This document shows, piece after piece, positions 55,501 through 64,000 of a DNA stretch of 64,000 nucleotides. Source of the DNA: Phyto melanocephala (taxonomy: Eukaryota > Arthropoda > Insecta > Diptera > Rhinophoridae); NCBI GenBank assembly GCA_941918925.1, contig OW799234.1, positions 42,314,412 to 42,378,411 of the forward strand. Reading direction: 5' to 3'. The notes under the pieces were generated by a model. That model did no database searches and was not told where the DNA came from. It was given only the letters and a program-made list of their open reading frames with translations. Every line of letters starts with the position of its first letter. Position 1 is the stretch's first letter. The position numbers and the translations under genes were made by a program.

Positions 55501-56749
55501 TCGAAATTCTAATTTGAATAGGCGATTACAGCATTATTATTCCATAACTTTAATGCAAAATTTTATTTCAGACGAATAAAATACAATCAAGACATTTCGT
55601 TACGTCGTTTTAGAACTTTTGTTTGTCCGTCTTTCCGAACTTAAGTGGCTGAATAACTACTGCAAAGATTTTGAAAAAGTTGCTATGGAGTTACCTTGAT
55701 ACAGAGCTGTAAACGAATGACTCAAAATTGTTCTCTAATTCACCATGAATTAACAAAATTCGAATGCATTTTTTTGGCACAAAATAAGAATTTAATGAAT
55801 TTCTCATAAATATAAAACTATGGAATGTTTTAATTTCAAACAAAAAAAAAAAAAACAAATTGAAATAAATTTTGAATTAGTTTACCAAGAATCAGTTTTT
55901 TTTATTTTCGATAATAATCTGCAGAGTTCCACTTGATTTTTTTTTCATGAATGAACGCGTTCACAAATTTATAATGCTTGAGGAATTCATTAATATTTTA
56001 ATGAAATTAAAGACAAGATAAATGTATCAGCTCTCCTTTGATATGCGTCTTAAGATGCATGTTATTTTGCATCACGAAATTATATCTCATTTTCAACAGA
56101 AAATTAAAAAAATAGCACATAAAATGAACAACAACAATAAACTGTTAATTTCCACTATCAAAATAGAAAAAACATCATTAGCGACAAAAAGATTTTGAAA
56201 GAATTCAGAAGTTGTTTGATGATTCTCATTGTCTTTTCACAATGCTGAGAGTAAATCGAAAAAGTGAGTTAAATGTTCGAAACTGATAACTAGATTGCTT
56301 CTTTTACACATCTTCAGATAAATCACATCGAAATTTCGATATGTACGACATTTGCTGAAATTTGCAGCAGAAGCTAAATTAAGAGTAAATCGCTCGGATC
56401 GAAAAATGCTATTTCTTCCGGTCAAATATTTTATTTACCCCATTAGATATAACTCTATCGATTTTTTTGTTGCAGATTGCGCAATAGAATTTCTTTTTTT
56501 ATCGACATTAAACAAACAAATGAAAATAAAACAAATACAGTAAATTCAATATTTATTTATTTTTATTTTATTTAAACTTTTTTATATATTAAATTTTAAT
56601 GTGAATCATTTTGATTATCGAATGTATTATGAACATATAAGAATATAAACATGTTGAATAAAAATTTTCATATTCGAATTTCATAGGTGAAGTAAAAATA
56701 CAACAAGTTTGAAAATTAATATTATAATTCACTAATTCAAATTTCATTG
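52506..56749. other. Long AT-rich stretch, no gene recognised
   Basis: About 4.2 kb without a supported gene or transposon edge. Low-complexity items: ATG/GAT triplets near 53650-53685, a T run at 54590-54610 and TTA triplets at 54942-54962. Open frames are short and have no domain signature. Confidence 0.5.
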
Positions 56750-56955
56750 AATTGCAACATATATAGGAATTTTAAATTACATAATAGAGTACCGATAAAG
56801 AGTGCTGATGATGCAATCGTAGCTGGTTTCGAAAATGCATTCCACTCGGCTAATAACGGAAGTAATTTAAAAGATTATTCCTAAAAATGATTGCAATTTA
56901 ATCTAATTTGAATTATAAAATTAAATAAACTTAAGCCAGAATAAAAATGATTCAC
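56750..56955 (+). mobile_element. Hammerhead-bearing repeat, copy 3 (probable Penelope-like element end)
   Basis: It contains the ribozyme motif, then a 3' region ending AAACTTAAGCCAGAATAAAAATG, matching the family 3' sequence. The upstream part is not similar enough to define a 5' edge. Most diverged of the three copies. Confidence 0.6.
56791..56860 (+). ncRNA. Hammerhead ribozyme motif, copy 3 (degenerate)
   Basis: Inner stem I GAGTG (56800-56804) pairs fully with CACTC (56843-56847). The core CTGATGA is at 56805-56811. Stem II GCAATC/GGTTTC has one mismatch and one G-T pair. GAAA is at 56831-56834, then stem III AATG/CATT and C17 at 56842. The outer stem is reduced to CCG (56792-56794) with CGG (56857-56859). 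The core is intact but the outer helix is weakened. Confidence 0.6.
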
Positions 56956-57410
56956 TTTAAAATTTAATAAATTCCATGTTAAAAGAAAATATAACGAGGC
57001 TTCAGTGACGTTCTTTCCGGTACTCAGTTTGATTTTGGGAGCGACTAGAGACTTATCCGTGTTATTGTAGCTTACAAGAACTGCTGTATTGGTAGTTGGT
57101 ACGTACTTAACTTCAAAAGAAAATACTTGAATTAATACCTCGCTTGGCCCATACTGCTTGCCAATTAAAATACACAGAAAAGATGATTGAGTCCGAGGAA
57201 GACTAAACAAAATAACGAATATAAACCTATAAATACTTTGTGTTATTTATCTGAATCATCTGTAAAAAATTTGTTCATTATATATTGTTTTTTTTTAACT
57301 AGAATTTTATTATTTTGTTCCTTTGTTGAGATTGAGATCAGTTTTTGTTTTTCATAAAAATATTCCTTATTATCACCAAGTTTTCGGTACCAAACAATAC
57401 ATATTATTTA
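56956..57410. other. AT-rich stretch, no recognised feature
   Basis: A 109-codon open frame on the minus strand (57210-56881) overlaps the repeat end. It has no recognisable domain and a composition unlike its AT-rich neighbours only around 57000-57130. I do not call it a gene. Confidence 0.4.
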
Positions 57411-57470
57411 AACAGCAAGTAAGAACTCTATATTCGGCTGTGTCACCATCAATTTTTTGTAATTAATTTT
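57411..57470 (-). repeat. INE-like repeat edge, subfamily A
   Basis: AGCAAGTAAGAACTCTATAT then TCGGCTGTG and CACCATCAATTTTTTGTA match the CGGCTGTG-bearing edge of minus-oriented subfamily A copies. Confidence 0.6.
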
Positions 57471-57810
57471 TTATACTTATTTTAAATGTTTTAAAATAAA
57501 AAATAAAATAATTATTAAAGTAAAAACTAGCTTTATTTTCTTAAAAAGTTGAGAATAATAAAAAATGGTCACCTTGTACTAATGTGTTCGTCGTTCGCCG
57601 GCGTAAGAAATAGAAATAAATTTCAACTGATGGCACAATTGTATGCATTTTCATATACACAAATGTGTTTTATTTTTGATGACGAATATTCGCGACGAAA
57701 AACTCGTCGTTCGCCCCAATTGTGCGCCTAGCATTACTTTGATTTTCTATTCAGTTATTTCCTTAAATTACTTGTTAAAATATAACATTAGAAATGATAC
57801 TACTGACTCT
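57471..57810. other. AT-rich stretch with a direct repeat
   Basis: GTCGTTCGCC occurs twice in direct orientation (about 57590 and 57709) in an otherwise AT-rich segment. The origin is unknown and no transposon ends were found. Confidence 0.4.
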
Positions 57811-57955
57811 TTTTATACCCACCACTGAAAAATGGTGTGGGGGTATATTAATTTATCATTCATATACATACTTTATGCGGTCTAAAATTGATATATCAAT
57901 GTGTTACAAACGGAATGGCAAAATGATTTTTTTCAATGGTGGGTATAAAAGGACG
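57811..57955. repeat. Minimal INE-like foldback, subfamily A
   Basis: TTTTTATACCCACCACTGAA at the left and AATGGTGGGTATAAAAGG at the right are inverted repeats, both being the tataccc edge. Between them are GGTCTAAAATTGATATATC and GTGTTACAAACGGAATGGC. The copy is thus collapsed to about 145 bp with one edge duplicated in inversion. Confidence 0.65.
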
Positions 57956-58872
57956 TTTGCATTCTATTATTTAGTGTTTTTTTGCTTACCCATAATAAAT
58001 GCTAGGATGTTACAAAGTTATCTGTCGCTAATTGGAATAGAGTTCGGCGATTCTCATCTCTAGAAACTTGGGGTTTTAAATTAAAAAAATGTGAAATTCC
58101 AAAACTACCTTCTTTTATATTAAATTGCTATGTTTGTTTCGTGGTAAAATATCGGTTTTTTTTTTTTGTTACAATCGGCCCATTTAAAAGTCCAGCTTAA
58201 AACTCAAAAGCGAAAATTAAAAAAAAAATCTCTTATCTTGAATTTTTGTTCATTCGTTCATACACCTTTTAGATGAAAGCAAAATGTTATTCGTTAGTTA
58301 AAATTTAGTTTTCGCCATCCTCTAGGGCAGTCACGATCTTTTAAATTTTTTTTTTTACCATTTTTTTTTGTGCACTTGAGTTCAGTGGTTTTCTGTTTCC
58401 ATACTTTGTTTAACAAACATTATTAACTGTTAACGAATAAAAAATAAAGGAAAATTTAACTAAAACCAAATTTGAAAAATAAGTCAACAGGCGTCATTGT
58501 TGTAATAAATAAAATGCTGGTGTTGTTGCTTTTGTGCCTTAAATGTGTAGGCAAGTTAACTTACCAAAAATATATTCATGTGTTGGTGTTTTGTACCTTT
58601 TTTCTTTTAGATGTAAAGAATTCTCACATTGTTTTCCAAACTTTCCAGAGGAGTAAAGTATAAAGATTTTGTCTTGGAAGTATGCTCGCCCACTAACTGA
58701 ATTGAATTGAAAGTAAAAAAAAAAACAAAGAGTGAATGCGAATATAAACACAAAAGTTGGAGAATCTGAAAAATGAATGGCAACAAAATAAAAAATATAC
58801 AGCAACAGTAGTTGCAACTTATGAACTTGTATTGATTTTTTTTTACACAAAGTATGCAAATATGATGTTTAA
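57956..58872. other. AT-rich stretch, no gene recognised
   Basis: Nothing supported. Overlapping frames at 58472-58924 on both strands are short and without domains. Confidence 0.45.
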
Positions 58873-59660
58873 GTCGCACGCAGTGTTGCCGCCGACCAAC
58901 TTTTTCTCGCAGTGAAATCGACAAAAAAAAACGCAGTGAAGCTCAGTGACAAGAAATAAAAAAATGTCGTTTTCGTTTGGACAAAAAAAAAGGAAATTTT
59001 TTTCACTTTTTTAACACTTTTTTGCCTTGTTTTTTAATTTTTTTAGTTAATTTTATCTCAATTCAACAGTGCAATATATATTTTTAACTTTAGTTTTTCA
59101 CTTTCATTTATCAGAACAAAAACAATTCATTTTATAACTTAAAGTTACATATTTAATATTATATATTTTAATAAAAAAAAGTAACTCATTTATTAGTCTT
59201 GACTCGATTCTTATAAAAACAAATGCTCATTTACTAGTAAAATAATATCCAAATTTTTACGTGTTTCATGCATGTCTTTTATTGTATTTTGAAAGTAAAT
59301 CTTTTGAAGGAACCCTGTCTTTTAAATGCTCCTCGGCAACTGAGCACACCGTTGAAACACAAAGCCTGTTTCTAATCTTATTTTTTTATTGATCTGGTTA
59401 AAGAAAATACTCTTTCAGATGACTCACTGCTATGGGGTAAGGATAACAAAGCACTAATAAGTTTTTGAATGTGAGGATACATAAGCCTTTACAGACTTAC
59501 GTGTTAAACACGTTTGAGGTAAATCATGTTAAGGCGTTGTTAATCAAAAAAATAGGAAAACTACCAAAAACTGAAAAAAAAAACGCAGTTACGCAGTGAA
59601 GACGGGCAAATCGCAGTGAAAAACTGCGATCGCAGTGAAAACGGCAACACTGGTCGTACG
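58873..59660 (-). mobile_element. hAT-type transposon relic with 8-bp target duplication
   Basis: Termini CAGTGTTGCC (58881-58890) and GGCAACACTG (59643-59652) are perfect 10-bp inverted repeats. They are flanked by GTCGCACG (58873-58880) and GTCGTACG (59653-59660), an 8-bp duplication with one difference, as expected for hAT. Subterminal copies of GCAGTGA are clustered at both ends in the same orientation (three or four on each side), likely transposase binding sites. The 772-bp interior retains only the end of the transposase on the minus strand. Confidence 0.88.
59266..59437 (-). pseudogene. hAT transposase C-terminal dimerisation domain remnant
   Basis: The minus-strand reading gives AVSHLKEYFL, then after a frame break IKNKIRNRLCVSTVCSVAEE, HLKDRVPSKDLLSKYNKRHA and a stop at 59268-59266. 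Position just inside the element end and the ERVFS-like plus KIRNRL pattern fit the C-terminal dimerisation domain of hAT transposases. The catalytic domain is absent. The stop in this frame looks like the natural one. Confidence 0.65.
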
Positions 59661-60968
59661 GTGTAGCGTCTACGTCATATAAATAAGATGACAATCAGCT
59701 GCAAACCGAGAAATATATTTTCACATAATATGTGCCTTAAATAATATTTACTTTGCAAAACTAAGTAGTAGTTCTATGTAGTTCTTGTACAATTTTAAAT
59801 TCCATTATTGAATGTAAAAGTATTCTCATAACCAAATAAATTCCATTTACTATTTTATAAGGACTGAAATTCTTTGTGTGGGCTGTAAATTTCCTTAATC
59901 ATGTGATGCGTAGAGTGTGCCTGGGTGCTCTCCACTTAGTGTGTTGACTGTATAGTTTATTCTATTTGGTGGCAGTAAATTTATTTTTCTAAGATGTACA
60001 TACTTAAATATGTATGTGTCTTTTGTTTCTTTGAAGTTCAGGGGCCTTTTGTATTTATAATTTTCGTTATTTTTTCTTTCTATTTTTACATGAAACCTTA
60101 AAAATGCCAAATACGAACAAAGATAATGCATAAATATGACATGTTAAAAAGTATGAGAGGCAGGCACACATGTGCTTTATTTTTTAAGGATAGGTTGGCA
60201 GTCAGCAGTCAGGCAACCAGTCTAAGTGCCGTACCTAGATAGAGTAACGTATAGTTGAACACAGATGCAGTATCAAGCAGACAGACAAACTGACAAATAT
60301 TCATATAGTCAAACAGTCTAAGCAATGAGATACATACAATTAGGGAAAAACATTTTCAAGTATGCGTTCCAGTGAAGTTGAAGTGACTACGAACGTTTGA
60401 ACTTTGTTCTTTAAAAAGGTAAAAATGTTGTAGCTAAAATAGATAATTTTTTTCCTAAACTCATGCATATGCATACGAAATTTATTTACACGAGTGTGTA
60501 TATTATCTCTTTTTTTAAGAGCTGTCTGTTATGATATTTTATGTTGCCTAGAGAAAGCATACATTTTTAATGTGAAAAAACAATTTGAATTAAATAAAAC
60601 AACTAAAATAGTAAATTAGCAAAAAGCAAAGCAAATAAAAAAAATTTGTAAATTTTAAACCTTTCATATAGTTTTTTCGTTAAATATTTTGTTTTAATTA
60701 AAACAAATTAACAACCGAAACAAAAATCTGTATTTAGCACGTACGAAGGAAGATGAATTTAAACACAAAACTATAAATTGCTTATGACTCATTATTCGAA
60801 CCTTAAATGTTTTTTAAAGCAGCTCTTACCGAGCTATTTGGTTTTTTATCTAGTTATAACGGCTAACGTTTAACATAAGTCTTATTTTAAAATTTAACCA
60901 TTCTAATATTTCTATGTCAAAAATTAAAAACTGTCTATGTCTGATTCAATCGTTTCTCAAGAAAGTCC
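59661..60968. other. AT-rich stretch, no gene recognised
   Basis: Nothing supported. Confidence 0.45.
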
Positions 60969-61739
60969 TTTTTATACCCGCCACCAAAGAAATGGTGGGG
61001 GTATATTCATTTTGTCATTCCATTTGTTACACATCGAAATATCCATCATAGACCTCATAAAGTACATACTTTCTTAATCTGGGTTTAATTTTATGACGAT
61101 CTAGGTATGTCGAACCGAAAAAGTTAGGAGGCTCCAATTTTGCCAAATTTCTTATACACAAGGTTTGTTTGGTATTGAAAATGGGCTAAATCGGAATATT
61201 AGGAAGAGAGTTATAGCTAGAAAACTGTGTTCTTCCAACATCGAATAAAATCTAATTGTGTCCAAACGCATTCATGTAGAGCCATGAAATTTCAAATGTA
61301 TATTTCCTGAGTAAAAAAAAAAATATTTTTCTATTAAAATAATTCATAGCATTAGGAAAGAATTTATAGATCAAAATGTACGAAAATCTATACCGCACAG
61401 CGTATATTCAAAATTTAAAACGTAATAAAACTGGCAAAATTAGATGTACGATTCTGAAATTTGGCAACCATTTTCGGTAAAGGGATTTGTACTAACGGAA
61501 AATAAATGTGAAACGCCTACTTATACGCTCACTTTAATTGAAAGAATAAATTTACGAAAACATTTTACTAGCACATCGAACTTATACAAAGAAAGTGATA
61601 CATATTTTAGTATAACGAGATTATTCCATAGCGATTACAGTTTATAAGAAAATAAAACATTTTGTGCTATAAAAGTACATAAAATTGGTGGTGGGTATAA
61701 AAGATTCGGCACAGACGAATATAGTGCTCTTACGTGTTG
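60969..61739 (+). repeat. INE-1/DINE-1-like repeat, subfamily A (near complete, uninterrupted)
   Basis: It runs from TTTTTATACCCGCCACCAAA to GTGCTCTTACGTGTTG. Landmarks in order are TTTGTCATTCCATTTGTTAC, GGTTTGTTTGGTATTGAAAA, CATCGAATAAAATCTAATTG, GAAACGCCTACTTATACGCT, GTGGTGGGTATAAAAGATTC and CGGCACAGACGAATA. The short GTCCGTCTG block is deleted. Around 61577 it shows the unoccupied form of the mariner insertion site present in the copy at 26031. Confidence 0.85.
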
Positions 61740-62082
61740 TTTTTTGAGCTGATTTTTATAATTTGATTTGCATTAAGACATATTTATATTAACTTATTTT
61801 GTAATTTTATGATGGGATCCATTGAAAAAAAACAATTCTTTTATTTCTGTTTTAAATACTTATACATTTTTCAATTCCGACATTGTCAATATGAATATCA
61901 TATGAAAGATCTTGACTAGCAGAATACGAAGCACTGAAGGAAATGAAATCCAAAATAAAGATACACATATTTAATATATTTATTTTTTTTTATACCCTTC
62001 ACACAAAAGTTAAAAAGGGTATATATAGGTTTGTCATTCTGTGTCAAATTTCTACAATTTTCATTAACAACCCCTTAAGGTA

Positions 62083-62449
62083 CAGTGGCCGAGAAAAGTC
62101 TACGTACGACCACAATTTTTGACATTTTAGAAGTCTAAAAACGTTAAATAAAAAACTAATGATGCAGTTTTGTTCCAAATTCAATTTTATTAATATATGA
62201 AAAAAAAAAATATATTTTCCAACATATGGATATTCCAACAAGACAACGATCCGAAGCATACGGCGTTAATTGTCAAAGATTGGTTGCTGTGCCTTGCTCC
62301 ACGTACGCACCCCCACAAAGTCCGGACTTGAACGTTATTGAGCGCGTGTGGGAGATACTACAACGAAAAATCCGAAATCGTAATATAACTAGTGCCCCAA
62401 TGCTGAGACTGAAGCTTCAAGAAGAATTGCCGACTTTTGTCGGTCACTG
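62083..62449 (+). mobile_element. Tc1-type transposon, deletion derivative with TA duplication
   Basis: Termini CAGTGGCCGAGAAAAGTC (62083 on) and GACTTTTGTCGGTCACTG (ending 62449) are inverted repeats with two mismatches, flanked by TA at 62081-62082 and 62450-62451. The INE-like host sequence reads continuously across the insertion when compared with other subfamily B copies (TATATATTCTTTGAAAGC). Only the last part of the transposase remains. Confidence 0.88.
62216..62430 (+). pseudogene. Tc1-type transposase C-terminal catalytic fragment
   Basis: One frame reads FQQDNDPKHTALIVKDWL, the second catalytic aspartate region. Another frame reads PPQSPDLNVIERVWEILQRK, the region of the catalytic glutamate in DD34E transposases, continuing IRNRNITSAPMLRLKLQEE. 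A frameshift near 62300 separates them. The N-terminal paired-type DNA-binding domains and the first aspartate are deleted. The element also lacks the usual end of the protein. Not functional. Confidence 0.88.
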
Positions 62450-62874
62450 TATATATTCTTTGAAAGCTTATTAATAGGGGAGTCAATTATGTATCGTCCG
62501 TCTGTCTGACAGTCTGTCCATGTGTATGTTGAAATCAATTTTTTTAAGCCCCCAAACATTTTCAAGACCGGTGTAAGGTACAAAAACATCAGAAATATTT
62601 GGGTGCACATCGGTGTTTAAAATCAGAGAAATTGGTACAGAAACAAGTGAGATATGAGAAAACCACGATCATCTCGTTTTTTTTCACAAAAACAACGTAC
62701 AACACATACGTGGTATACTGGTCAGAGGTAATGTGGCATGAATCTCAGATGAGTCAACATTTTTTTTTAATTTGTCTTAATTTTTTTATTTTTTTTTTTG
62801 CAGATGTTTTTTTTTTTCTTTGTAACAATTTATTGTTAAAACTTAAATGTTATCAGGCAATAGATCTCATAATA

Positions 62875-63440
62875 TAGGGTGGTTTAATTTCTTTTTATTA
62901 TGATAATATTTGTATGATTCGACTATGTATCGAACAAAATATCGGCCAAATGGCTCCCGCGACTTCGGCGGCACAGCTCCATCAGATGGTCCAAATTTTC
63001 AATGACAATTTTGATCTTCAATCGTTGGGCACGATGATGAGTCGAGGTTGACTGCACTTTTGCCTCACTATCGCTAAAACAGCAATGTTTTCCGTTTAAC
63101 GAACTAAGAAGGCATTCACAGATTTTCTAACATTTTATACAGACCTGTTTTGCAGAAATTTAAATATTTTTTCTACAATTGTCCCGATTGTAGACGAATT
63201 TGAACGATTATGTTGACCAAAAGAATCATGAAGTGCACGAAATGCATTTTGATTTGAACTCTAATTTTCATAATAAGCCTGAATAGCTTTAACGCGTTGC
63301 TCGTTTGTGTATCTTTCCATAGTTCAAATTGAGTTAGATTGAAACTGAGCAATGTCAAATGAAATACATGAAAAAAAAAAATCTTGAGGTTTAGGTCTGG
63401 TTCACATTTAACATCGGTTCTTAAAATTTAACCATACTTT
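62875..63440 (-). mobile_element. Mariner-type deletion derivative, copy 3 (GGTTAAATTTTAAG family)
   Basis: The left end is TAGGGTGGTTTAATTTC and the right end is TTCTTAAAATTTAACCATAC, inverted relative to each other. The right end is continuous with ACATCGG, as in copies 1 and 2. It carries both the N-terminal and the C-terminal part of the transposase on the minus strand. It is the longest of the three copies. Confidence 0.83.
62960..63320 (-). pseudogene. Transposase remnant: N-terminus fused to C-terminus (copy 3)
   Basis: An ATG at 63320 on the minus strand opens MERYTNEQRVKAIQAYYEN, a stop, SNQNAFRALHDSFGQHNRSN and STIGTIVEK. About 120 bp later the reading becomes KIVIENLDHLMELCRRSRGS, the C-terminal end of the protein. 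The DDE catalytic core is missing at the same place as in the copy at 20575. The helix-turn-helix part is well conserved and could still bind terminal repeats if expressed, but the internal stop argues against it. Confidence 0.78.
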
Positions 63441-64000
63441 ATTTACAAAAACATGTCAACGAAAATAAATCCACGAAGTATTTCTTTCTTTCCCTTTAAC
63501 GGTGTTATAATATTTAATATTACCTTTTAATATTTTTTCGATCAGGTTAAAATATCCGATTGTGTGTGTGCTGTTATTATGGCGCTTTTTTTATTTCCAT
63601 TCTTTAGTTTAGTTTAAAAATTATTGAAAAAATAAATTAGAAATTCCTGTTGTTAGTTCAACAATAGTCAGGTACGAACACATATAATATTTGTTATTTC
63701 AATGCTTATATCTGGGAAAGTCGATATTACTGTACTGGTCTTACTGAAATAGTGGTTTCAAATTCATCAGCTTAACAAGTGCTGATATATGAGCCTATAT
63801 GTTTCCCTTTTTGATTTCCCTGGCATTGCTTGTGATATGTAGGGCAAAAATCAGAAAACGTTTACTTTTTTAGAACAACTAATTTGAATTATTACGTCAT
63901 TGTTTTGTTAGAACAAATACCTTTAAACATAATAAGACAATTATTATCTACAGACGTACATACGTACAAACGTATTTAAAAAACTATTTTGTGAAAGAAG
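63441..64000. other. AT-rich stretch, no recognised feature
   Basis: Nothing supported to the end of the window. Confidence 0.45.

Larger units (their letters stand above)
61990..62800 (+). repeat. INE-1/DINE-1-like repeat, subfamily B, split by a Tc1-type element
   Basis: It starts TTTTATACCCTTCACACAAA, then GGTTTGTCATTCTGTGTC and TTTCTACAATTTTCATTAAC. After the insertion at 62083-62449 it continues TATATTCTTTGAAAGCTTAT, GTCCGTCTGTCTGACAGTCT, GTATGTTGAAATCAA and GTGGTATACTGGTCAGAG. The far edge is not recognisable beyond T-rich sequence near 62800. Confidence 0.78.

Noticed and set aside
56881..57210. 109-codon minus-strand frame
   Set aside because: No recognisable domain, overlaps the end of a hammerhead-bearing repeat, and no upstream signals were seen. 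It cannot be supported as a gene.
57550..57740. Possible transposon with GTCGTTCGCC ends
   Set aside because: The two copies are in direct orientation and no target duplication or coding remnant was found.
58539..58924. Two overlapping minus-strand frames of about 105 codons
   Set aside because: Hydrophobic and phenylalanine-rich as expected from T-rich DNA; no domain, and they run into the hAT terminus.

Overview
The window looks like intergenic or intronic DNA of a higher fly, most likely a calyptrate dipteran (blow fly, flesh fly or house fly type). The base composition is very AT-rich, with many homopolymer, CATA-type and other simple repeats. The mobile elements are of dipteran type: Ty3/gypsy, LINEs with endonuclease or RNase H domains, piggyBac, hAT, Tc1/mariner relatives, Helitron-like elements, and abundant short repeats resembling Drosophila INE-1/DINE-1. 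I found no credible host protein-coding gene, rRNA gene, functional tRNA gene or CRISPR array. All family assignments come from reading motifs; no database search was run.

Layout. Positions 1-3849 hold the 3' part of a nearly intact Ty3/gypsy retrotransposon: one long gag-pol frame, polypurine tract and 3' LTR. From 4.0 to 5.2 kb is an INE-like repeat carrying a mariner-type insertion. From 5.2 to 19.7 kb the DNA is mostly unique and AT-rich. It is punctuated by a palindromic MITE (7.7 kb), a 636-bp Helitron-like element (9.5-10.1 kb), another TIR element (13.6-14.2 kb), a tRNA-derived SINE nested in an INE-like repeat (14.7 kb), and more INE-like copies (16.0 and 17.2 kb). From 19.8 to 22.9 kb are two oppositely oriented LINE relics, one split by a deleted mariner-type element. 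Three INE-like copies (23.7, 26.0 and 29.4 kb) flank a foldback element with hammerhead ribozyme motifs (28.2-28.9 kb). A piggyBac deletion derivative with perfect TTAA duplications lies at 31.4-32.8 kb. Three LINE relics occupy 34.9-38.5 kb.

The second half is sparser. It has INE-like copies (41.5, 44.7, 48.4, 50.2, 57.8, 61.0 and 62.0 kb), a second Helitron-like element (44.3 kb), a TIR element with transposase remains (49.7 kb), a second SINE (51.2 kb), two more hammerhead-bearing repeats (52.3 and 56.8 kb), a hAT relic with an 8-bp target duplication (58.9-59.7 kb), a Tc1-type relic (62.1 kb) and a third copy of the deleted mariner-type element (62.9 kb).

The parts do not form a pathway; this is a layered record of transposition. 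The INE-like repeats are the oldest and most frequent layer, and they serve as targets for later SINE, mariner and Tc1 insertions. The most interesting signal is a dispersed repeat family, probably Penelope-like, whose copies carry a type I hammerhead core (CTGATGA, stem II, GAAA). Its stem I changes compensatorily between copies, and one copy is a long foldback whose arm ends within a few bases of the predicted cleavage site.
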